Below, piece after piece: positions 1 to 4,386 of a DNA stretch of 5,862 nt; within the stretch, counting starts at the first letter, position 1; every line of letters starts with the position of its first letter. The position numbers and the translations under genes were made by a program. This DNA comes from Geminicoccaceae bacterium (GTDB taxonomy: Bacteria; Pseudomonadota; Alphaproteobacteria; Geminicoccales; Geminicoccaceae), in NCBI GenBank assembly GCA_030824835.1, contig JAPJRA010000272.1:1-5862 (forward strand), written 5' to 3'. The notes under the pieces were generated by a model. It saw nothing but the letters and a program-made list of their open reading frames with translations. It ran no database searches and was not told where the DNA came from.

Positions 1-93
1 TCGTAGGCGTTTTGAGGGCCCGACGGGACGCCCGCAGGCAGATGCTATCGGCCAAGGCCATGTAGACGATCGCGTCTGCGCCACTGACCGTCC
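1..93. other. Upstream edge region, no supported gene
   Basis: This stretch precedes the promoter. On the + strand one frame is open from the window edge to a TAG at 63-65 and would give only about 20 residues ending in SAKAM, possibly the tail of an upstream gene; nothing identifies it. On the - strand a frame runs from an ATG at 61-59 off the left edge (MALADSICLRASRRALK), with no Shine-Dalgarno sequence before it. Binding sites for an enhancer-binding protein such as NtrC would be expected in this region or further upstream, but I see no convincing inverted repeat of the GCAC-N-GTGC type here. Confidence 0.3.
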
Positions 94-109
94 TGGCATA
101 TTATTTGCT
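94..109 (+). promoter_or_regulatory. Sigma-54 (RpoN) -24/-12 promoter of the nitrate assimilation operon
   Basis: The sequence TGGCATATTATTTGCT fits the sigma-54 consensus TGGCAYRNNNNTTGCW at every fixed position. The GG doublet (95-96) and the GC doublet (107-108) are 12 bases apart start to start, as the holoenzyme requires, and the preceding base is C (consensus Y). This AT-rich patch stands out in a GC-rich background. It predicts a transcription start near position 120. Sigma-54 promoters need an activator ATPase; for nitrate assimilation genes in proteobacteria this is usually NtrC, which would make the operon respond to nitrogen limitation. The activator's identity is inferred, and its sites are not visible in the window. 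Confidence 0.82.
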
Positions 110-145
110 TGCAAGATAAGCGCAGGCCGATTCAGCCTCGCTTCT

Positions 146-165
146 GGCGTCCAATGGCGGGCGTC
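146..165 (+). promoter_or_regulatory. Leader hairpin P1 with AxxGxx hexaloop (AAUGGC)
   Basis: Bases 146-152 (GGCGUCC) pair with 159-165 (GGGCGUC) in a 7-bp stem with two G-U wobbles (147-164 and 150-161). The loop 153-158 is AAUGGC, with A at position 1 and G at position 4, as ANTAR proteins require. It starts about 27 nt into the predicted transcript. Two cautions apply. GGCGTCC also occurs as a direct repeat (146-152 and 160-166), which partly explains the pairing. A competing fold pairs 155-158 and 161-164 with 177-180 and 172-175. Confidence 0.55.
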
Positions 166-184
166 CTTCCCACGCAGCCAAGCT

Positions 185-199
185 GAGACCCAGGGTCTC
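185..199 (+). repeat. Short perfect inverted repeat between the two hexaloop hairpins
   Basis: GAGACC (185-190) and GGTCTC (194-199) form a perfect 6-bp stem around a CAG loop. It lies in the 38-nt linker between P1 and P2. The loop is not a hexaloop, so it is not a third ANTAR-type hairpin. It could shorten the distance between P1 and P2 by stacking. Only two T residues follow, so it is not a convincing terminator. Confidence 0.5.
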
Positions 200-203
200 T
201 TCG

Positions 204-225
204 CGCGCTCCAGCGCCGGAGCGCG
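204..225 (+). promoter_or_regulatory. Leader hairpin P2 with AxxGxx hexaloop (AGCGCC)
   Basis: Bases 204-211 (CGCGCUCC) pair perfectly with 218-225 (GGAGCGCG), giving an 8-bp, nearly all G-C stem. The loop 212-217 is AGCGCC, again with A at position 1 and G at position 4. This is the stronger of the two hexaloop hairpins. Its 5' arm has other possible partners downstream: 202-208 (CGCGCGC) is the exact complement of 267-273, and 207-211 (GCUCC) is complementary to GGAGC at 292-296, which contains the ribosome binding site. Formation of P2 would therefore exclude those pairings, which is how a switch would behave. Confidence 0.62.
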
Positions 226-268
226 GCCGGCTTGTCCCATAGACTGTCATCCCGTCCGCGACCGCAGC

Positions 269-288
269 GCGCGACCGGTAGGTCGTGC
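269..288 (+). promoter_or_regulatory. Hairpin abutting the Shine-Dalgarno sequence of the transporter gene
   Basis: GCGCGACC (269-276) pairs with GGUCGUGC (281-288) over 8 bp with one G-U pair (271-286), closing a GGUA loop. The base of the stem ends three bases before the Shine-Dalgarno core. It stands where a leader terminator would be expected, but the following bases (CUUGGAG) include only two U residues. I therefore do not call it an intrinsic terminator; it may instead affect ribosome access. A second CGACC at 259-263 could replace one arm. Confidence 0.45.
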
Positions 289-290
289 CT

Positions 291-295
291 TGGAG
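291..295 (+). promoter_or_regulatory. Ribosome binding site that fixes the transporter start
   Basis: TGGAG is followed by 8 bases and then ATG at 304. This supports starting the transporter at 304. An in-frame ATG at 232 would add 24 arginine-rich residues unlike any transporter N-terminus and would translate through the P2-distal part of the leader. Confidence 0.75.
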
Positions 296-303
296 CCATC
301 ACC

Positions 304-1578
304 ATGTCCGTTAGTCCATTGGCCGGCAGCAATGCGGCCACCGCCCCCTCACGTGCACTCTGGATGTCCACGCTCGCGTTTACCGTTTGCTTCGCGGTAT
401 GGACGATCTTCTCGATCATCGGCGTCCGCATCAAGGACGAGCTCGGCCTGAACGAGACCGAGTTCGGCATTTTGCTGGGCATGCCGATCCTGACCGGCTC
501 ACTCGTCCGGATCGTGCTCGGCGTTTGGACCGACCGCTTCGGCGGCCGGCTGGTCTACACGGCCACGATGCTGGCGGCGATGGTCGCGACGTTCCTGCTC
601 TCCTATGCGACGACCTACCCACAGATACTGCTGGCCGGCCTAGGCGTCGGCTTGGCCGGCGGCTCGTTCGCGGTGGGTGTGGCCTACGTGTCGCCGTTCT
701 TTCCGCCCGCGCGACAGGGCACGGCACTCGGCATCTTCGGCGCCGGCAATGTCGGTGCCGCCGTCACCAAGTTCCTTGCCCCGTTCGTCCTGATCGCTTG
801 GGGTTGGCAGGCGGTGGCACAGGTCTGGGCGCTCGGCCTCGGCGTGACGGCGGTCGTGTTCTGGTTCACCACGAGCGACGATCCGCAGTTCCAGGCCCGC
901 AAGATGCAGCAGGTGGCACCACGGCGCTTCCTTGCCGAGTTCGCCCCGCTCAAGAACGCGCAGGTCTGGCGCTTCGCTCTTTATTACTTCTTTGCCTTCG
1001 GTGGCTTTGTGGCCCTGGCGCTTTGGCTGCCGCGCTACTTGGTCGGCGTCTATGGCTTCGATCTGAAGACCGCGGGTCTGGTTGCCGCCGGCTACTCGAT
1101 CCCAGGCAGCATCTTTCGCGCCTATGGCGGCGTGCTCTCCGACCGGATCGGCGCGCGCAAGGTGATGTACGTGATGCTGATCGTCTCGGCCCTGGCCACG
1201 CTGGTGCTCGCCATGCCTGCCACCGGCACGGCGGTGCTGCCTTTCGCGATCACGCCCGCCATCTTCCTCGGCGTGGCCTTCGTGCTGGGTTTCGTCATGA
1301 GCCTCGGCAAGGCTGCGGTCTATAAGCACATCCCCGCCTACTACCCGGACAACGTCGGTGCGGTTGGCGGCATGGTCGGCATGGTCGGTGGCCTCGGTGG
1401 CTTCATCCTGCCGATCGCGTTCGGCGCGCTCAAGGATCTGACCGGCCTGTGGTCGAGCTGCTTCCTCCTCCTGTTTGCGATCGTGCTGCTGTCGCTTGTC
1501 CTGATGCAGCAGGCGGTCCGCAAGATGAACCGCACCGCCGGTCCGGCCGCCGCGCCGGCCTACGGCTTCGGCCGCTGA
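304..1578 (+). CDS. narK: Nitrate/nitrite transporter, NarK/NasA family of the major facilitator superfamily
   Basis: This 424-residue inner-membrane protein most likely imports nitrate, and possibly exchanges nitrite, for assimilation. It has about twelve hydrophobic segments. Both nitrate signature motifs of the family are visible: GAGNVGAAV (residues 146-154, helix 5) and MVGGLGGFILP (360-370, helix 11). Arg69 (GSLVRIVLG, helix 2) and Arg272 (GSIFRAYGG, helix 8) match the pair of arginines that bind the anion in E. coli NarK. Loop motifs of the superfamily appear twice, at GVWTDRFGGR (73-82) and GVLSDRIGARK (276-286). The length suits a single twelve-helix NarK, not the fused NarK1-NarK2 form. 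It is the first gene of the operon, and the nitrite reductase gene follows after 17 bases. Whether it works by proton symport or nitrite exchange cannot be read from sequence alone. The Paracoccus equivalent is called nasA, a name used elsewhere for the reductase. Confidence 0.93.
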   Translation: MSVSPLAGSNAATAPSRALWMSTLAFTVCFAVWTIFSIIGVRIKDELGLNETEFGILLGMPILTGSLVRIVLGVWTDRFGGRLVYTATMLAAMVATFLLSYATTYPQILLAGLGVGLAGGSFAVGVAYVSPFFPPARQGTALGIFGAGNVGAAVTKFLAPFVLIAWGWQAVAQVWALGLGVTAVVFWFTTSDDPQFQARKMQQVAPRRFLAEFAPLKNAQVWRFALYYFFAFGGFVALALWLPRYLVGVYGFDLKTAGLVAAGYSIPGSIFRAYGGVLSDRIGARKVMYVMLIVSALATLVLAMPATGTAVLPFAITPAIFLGVAFVLGFVMSLGKAAVYKHIPAYYPDNVGAVGGMVGMVGGLGGFILPIAFGALKDLTGLWSSCFLLLFAIVLLSLVLMQQAVRKMNRTAGPAAAPAYGFGR

Positions 1579-1595
1579 GCCGGGAGCACAACATC

Positions 1596-4046
1596 ATGAC
1601 CGAGAAACTCGTCATCGTCGGCAATGGCATGGCACCGGGCCGGATGCTGGAGCACCTGCTCGAACAGGCCCCCGGCCGCTATCAGGTGACCATCTTCAAC
1701 GCCGAGCCGCGGGTCAACTACGACCGGATCATGCTCTCGCCGGTCCTGTCCGGCGAAAAAGACTACGAGCAGATCATCATCCATGGTGATGGCTGGTACA
1801 TCAAGAATGGCATCACCCTCTACAAGGGCCACAAGGTCGTCCTGATCGACCGGACGGCCAAGACGATCAGCTCCGACCACGGTGTGATCGAGACCTACGA
1901 CAGGCTGGTGATCGCCACGGGCTCGGTGCCGTTCGTTCCGCCGGTACCCGGCCGCGAGCTGGCGGGCGTGCTCACCTACCGCGACCTCGATGACGTCAAC
2001 GCCATGCTGCTCGCGACGCAGTCGCGGGCCAAGGCGGTGGTGATCGGCGGCGGCTTGCTCGGGCTCGAGGCGGCCGCCGGGCTACAGGCACGAGGTATGG
2101 ACGTCACCGTGCTCCATCTGATGCCGACGCTGATGGAGCGGCAGCTCGATCCGGCTGCCGGCTATCTCCTGCAGAAAGCCGTCGAGGAGCGCGGGATCAA
2201 GGTCGTCACCAAGGCCAACACCAAGGCCATCCTCGGTAACGGCAAGGTCGAGGGCGTGGAACTGGCCGATGGCACCGTCATCCCGGCCTCGCTCGTGGTC
2301 ATGGCGGTCGGTATCCGGCCCAGCACGGAACTCGCGCGTCAGGCTGGGCTCGAGGTCAACCGCGGCATCGTCACCGACGATCGCATGCGCAGCTCCGATC
2401 CGGAGATTCTCGCGATCGGCGAGTGCGCCGAGGTCTGCGGCCACGTGTACGGGCTGGTGGCACCGCTCTACGAGATGGCCAAGGTGGCGGCGGGGACACT
2501 GGCCGACCAGCCGGGTGCCGGCTTCGTGCACAGCGACACGCCGACCAAGCTCAAAGTCACCGGCATTGACGTCTACTCGCTGGGCGACTTCGCCGATGGC
2601 GACGATCGCCAGGAGATCGTGCTTCGCGACGCGGCTGCCGGAATCTACAAGCGGCTGGTGCTCAAGGAAAACCGGATTATCGGTACGGTCCTGTTCGGCG
2701 AGACCGGCGACGGGGCTTGGTTCAACGATCTGAAGAAGAAGGCGGTCGACATCTCCGAGATGCGCGACACGCTCATATTCGGCCAAGCCTACCAGGGAGG
2801 GACCCCCCTGGACCCTATGGCGGCCGTTGCAGCCTTGCCGGATGATGCGGAAATCTGCGGCTGCAACGGCGTATGTAAGGGCAAGATCGCCGGCACGATC
2901 ACGGCCAAGGGGCTGACCACGCTAGAGGATGTAAGGGCGCACACCAAGGCGTCTGCCTCTTGCGGCTCCTGCACCGGCCTCGTCGAGCAGCTGATGAAGC
3001 TGACGCTCGGCGACGGCTACAATCCCGCGGCCGTCCAGCCGATGTGCGGCTGCACCACGCTCGGCCACGACGACGTGCGCCGCCTGATCAAGGCCAAGCA
3101 GCTCAAGTCCATTCCGGCCGTGCTGCAGGAGCTGGAGTGGAAGACCTCGTGCGGCTGCGCCAAATGCCGCCCGGCGCTCAACTACTATCTGGTCTGCGAC
3201 TGGCCGGACGAGTACGCCGACGACTACCAGTCGCGCTTCATCAACGAGCGTGTCCACGCCAACATCCAGAAGGACGGGACCTACTCGGTCGTCCCGCGCA
3301 TGTGGGGCGGCGTCACCAGCGCGGCCGAGTTGCGCGCGATCGCCGACGTGGTCGACAAGTTCGCGATCCCGACGGTCAAGGTCACCGGCGGCCAGCGCAT
3401 CGACATGCTGGGCATCAGGAAGGAGGATCTGCCCGCGGTCTGGGCCGACCTGGGCAAGGCGGGCTTCGTCTCCGGGCAGGCCTACGCCAAGGGCCTGCGC
3501 ACTGTGAAGACCTGCGTGGGCACGGACTGGTGCCGATTCGGCACGCAGGACTCGACTGGCCTCGGCATCCGGATCGAGAAGTTCATGTGGGGCTCGTGGA
3601 CACCGGCCAAGGTCAAGATGGCCGTCTCCGGCTGCCCACGGAACTGTGCCGAGGCCACCTGCAAGGATGTCGGCGTGGTCTGCGTCGACTCGGGCTTCGA
3701 GATCCACTTCGCCGGGGCCGCCGGCCTGGACATCAAGGGCACCGAGGTCCTTGGGCTCGTCAAGACCGAGGACGAGGCGCTCGAGGTGATCGTGGCGCTG
3801 GTGCAGATGTACCGCGAGCAGGCCCGCTATCTCGAGCGGATCTACAAATGGACCAAGCGGATCGGCGTGGCTGAGATCAAGCGGCAGGTGCTCGACGACG
3901 TCGAGCGGCGACGGGCCTACTTCGACCGGTTCGTCTTCTCCCAGAAGTTCGCCCAGGTCGATCCCTGGTCCGAGCGCGTCTCGGGCAAGGACAAGCACGA
4001 GTTCCAGCCGATGGCGTCGATCCCCTACGCCACTGCCGCGGAGTGA
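1596..4046 (+). CDS. nirB: NAD(P)H-dependent nitrite reductase, large subunit
   Basis: This cytoplasmic 816-residue enzyme reduces nitrite to ammonium with six electrons from NAD(P)H. The start at 1596 has GGGAG at 1582-1586, nine bases upstream; an earlier in-frame start would overlap the transporter deeply. Domains in order: FAD binding from VGNGMAPGR (residues 8-16); NAD(P)H binding with GGGLLG (151-156); the FAD-closing AIGECAE (273-279); a first BFD-like [2Fe-2S] domain with Cys421, Cys423, Cys456 and Cys459; a second one with Cys484 and Cys486 plus Cys521 and Cys524; a sulfite/nitrite reductase ferredoxin-like half domain (about 550-618); and the siroheme-[4Fe-4S] domain with Cys640, Cys646, Cys680 and Cys684. 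It is close in length to E. coli NirB and shares its order. All catalytic cysteines are present and the frame is intact. It pairs with the small subunit gene 5 bases downstream. The assimilatory role comes from context. In Paracoccus nomenclature it would be nasB. Confidence 0.96.
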   Translation: MTEKLVIVGNGMAPGRMLEHLLEQAPGRYQVTIFNAEPRVNYDRIMLSPVLSGEKDYEQIIIHGDGWYIKNGITLYKGHKVVLIDRTAKTISSDHGVIETYDRLVIATGSVPFVPPVPGRELAGVLTYRDLDDVNAMLLATQSRAKAVVIGGGLLGLEAAAGLQARGMDVTVLHLMPTLMERQLDPAAGYLLQKAVEERGIKVVTKANTKAILGNGKVEGVELADGTVIPASLVVMAVGIRPSTELARQAGLEVNRGIVTDDRMRSSDPEILAIGECAEVCGHVYGLVAPLYEMAKVAAGTLADQPGAGFVHSDTPTKLKVTGIDVYSLGDFADGDDRQEIVLRDAAAGIYKRLVLKENRIIGTVLFGETGDGAWFNDLKKKAVDISEMRDTLIFGQAYQGGTPLDPMAAVAALPDDAEICGCNGVCKGKIAGTITAKGLTTLEDVRAHTKASASCGSCTGLVEQLMKLTLGDGYNPAAVQPMCGCTTLGHDDVRRLIKAKQLKSIPAVLQELEWKTSCGCAKCRPALNYYLVCDWPDEYADDYQSRFINERVHANIQKDGTYSVVPRMWGGVTSAAELRAIADVVDKFAIPTVKVTGGQRIDMLGIRKEDLPAVWADLGKAGFVSGQAYAKGLRTVKTCVGTDWCRFGTQDSTGLGIRIEKFMWGSWTPAKVKMAVSGCPRNCAEATCKDVGVVCVDSGFEIHFAGAAGLDIKGTEVLGLVKTEDEALEVIVALVQMYREQARYLERIYKWTKRIGVAEIKRQVLDDVERRRAYFDRFVFSQKFAQVDPWSERVSGKDKHEFQPMASIPYATAAE
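4040..4043 (+). promoter_or_regulatory. Ribosome binding site deciding the nirD start
   Basis: GGAG lies inside the last codons of nirB, 8 bases before ATG 4052. A GTG at 4043 is also in frame and would add three residues, but it overlaps this site and has no Shine-Dalgarno sequence of its own, so 4052 is preferred. The arrangement points to translational coupling with nirB. Confidence 0.7.
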
Positions 4047-4051
4047 GAGAC

Positions 4052-4384
4052 ATGCAGGGTTGGTACGAGATCGGCTCACTCTACGACATCCCACAGCGCG
4101 GTGCCCGCTGCGTGATGTCACCCGAAGGCCGGATCGCGGTCTTCCGTACGATCGACGACCAAGTGTTCGCGACCGAGGACCGTTGCCCGCACAAAGGCGG
4201 CCCCTTGAGCCAGGGTATCGTGCACGGCAACGCCGTGACCTGCCCGCTGCATGGCATGGTCCTGTCGCTCGAGAGCGGCATGGCCCTGGGGGCCGACGAG
4301 GGCCGGGTCAGGACGATTCCGGTCAAGGTCAAGGATGGCCGGCTGTTCGTCCAGCTCGCTGCCCGCCAAATGCGGGTGGCCTAA
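4052..4384 (+). CDS. nirD: Nitrite reductase small subunit, Rieske [2Fe-2S] type (NirD/NasE/NasG-like)
   Basis: This 110-residue protein is a single Rieske-fold domain, the usual length for NirD. The cluster ligands are complete: Cys45-Pro-His47 (in EDRCPHKGGPLSQG) and Cys64-Pro-Leu-His67 (in VTCPLHGM). This matters because NirD of E. coli keeps the fold but lacks these ligands, whereas Bacillus NasE and Paracoccus NasG have them. The protein should therefore carry electrons and not only support the complex. Known roles are small subunit of NADH nitrite reductase and, for Paracoccus NasG, electron carrier from the NasB flavin to the nitrate reductase. Its place between the two reductase genes, 5 bases after nirB and 2 before nasA, suits both roles. 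No signal peptide is seen, so it is cytoplasmic. Confidence 0.93.
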   Translation: MQGWYEIGSLYDIPQRGARCVMSPEGRIAVFRTIDDQVFATEDRCPHKGGPLSQGIVHGNAVTCPLHGMVLSLESGMALGADEGRVRTIPVKVKDGRLFVQLAARQMRVA

Positions 4385-4386
4385 CC

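Larger units (their letters stand above)
120..303 (+). promoter_or_regulatory. Long structured 5' leader of the operon, probable ANTAR (NasT/NasR-type) target RNA
   Basis: About 184 nt separate the predicted transcription start from the first start codon. No convincing reading frame fills it, and it is rich in inverted repeats. Its order is: hexaloop hairpin P1 (146-165), a short perfect hairpin (185-199), hexaloop hairpin P2 (204-225), a GC-rich spacer, a hairpin at 269-288, then the Shine-Dalgarno sequence at 291-295. ANTAR-domain regulators such as Klebsiella NasR and NasT of Azotobacter and Paracoccus bind leaders with two hairpins whose six-base loops have A at position 1 and G at position 4, and so prevent early termination. 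Both loops here fit. What does not fit is the end: I see no hairpin followed by a run of U. Control might use a non-canonical or Rho-dependent terminator, or act on translation. Confidence 0.62.

Noticed and set aside
3..65. Twenty-codon + strand frame open to the left edge and ending in TAG, possibly the tail of an upstream gene
   Set aside because: Too short and of no recognisable family; it does not resemble the C-terminus of NasT or NasS.
2..103. A - strand frame reading VSGADAIVYMALADSI, faintly like the end of the first half of an NAD-dependent epimerase
   Set aside because: A stop (101-103) lies directly upstream in the frame, there is no Shine-Dalgarno sequence before the ATG at 61, and only about 30 residues are visible. 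It could be a gene remnant or chance; the frame would have to be examined left of the window.
269..291. Hairpin 269-288 as a Rho-independent terminator
   Set aside because: Only two U residues follow the stem, and the Shine-Dalgarno sequence begins immediately after.
232..303. Upstream in-frame ATG extending the transporter by 24 residues
   Set aside because: The extension is arginine-rich and unlike transporter N-termini, and ATG 304 has a well-spaced Shine-Dalgarno sequence.
132..482. Minus-strand frame of 116 codons across the leader and the start of the transporter gene
   Set aside because: It lies opposite the promoter-proximal leader and a well-supported gene, has low-complexity basic composition and matches no family. 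Long opposite-strand frames are expected in GC-rich DNA; the same applies to those opposite nirB and nasA.
1449..1595. N-terminal extension of NirB by 49 residues
   Set aside because: It would overlap the transporter gene by 130 bases and lacks similarity to NirB; the FAD motif begins in the usual place from ATG 1596.
4043..4051. GTG start for NirD
   Set aside because: The GTG overlaps the GGAG site that serves ATG 4052 and has no ribosome binding site of its own.
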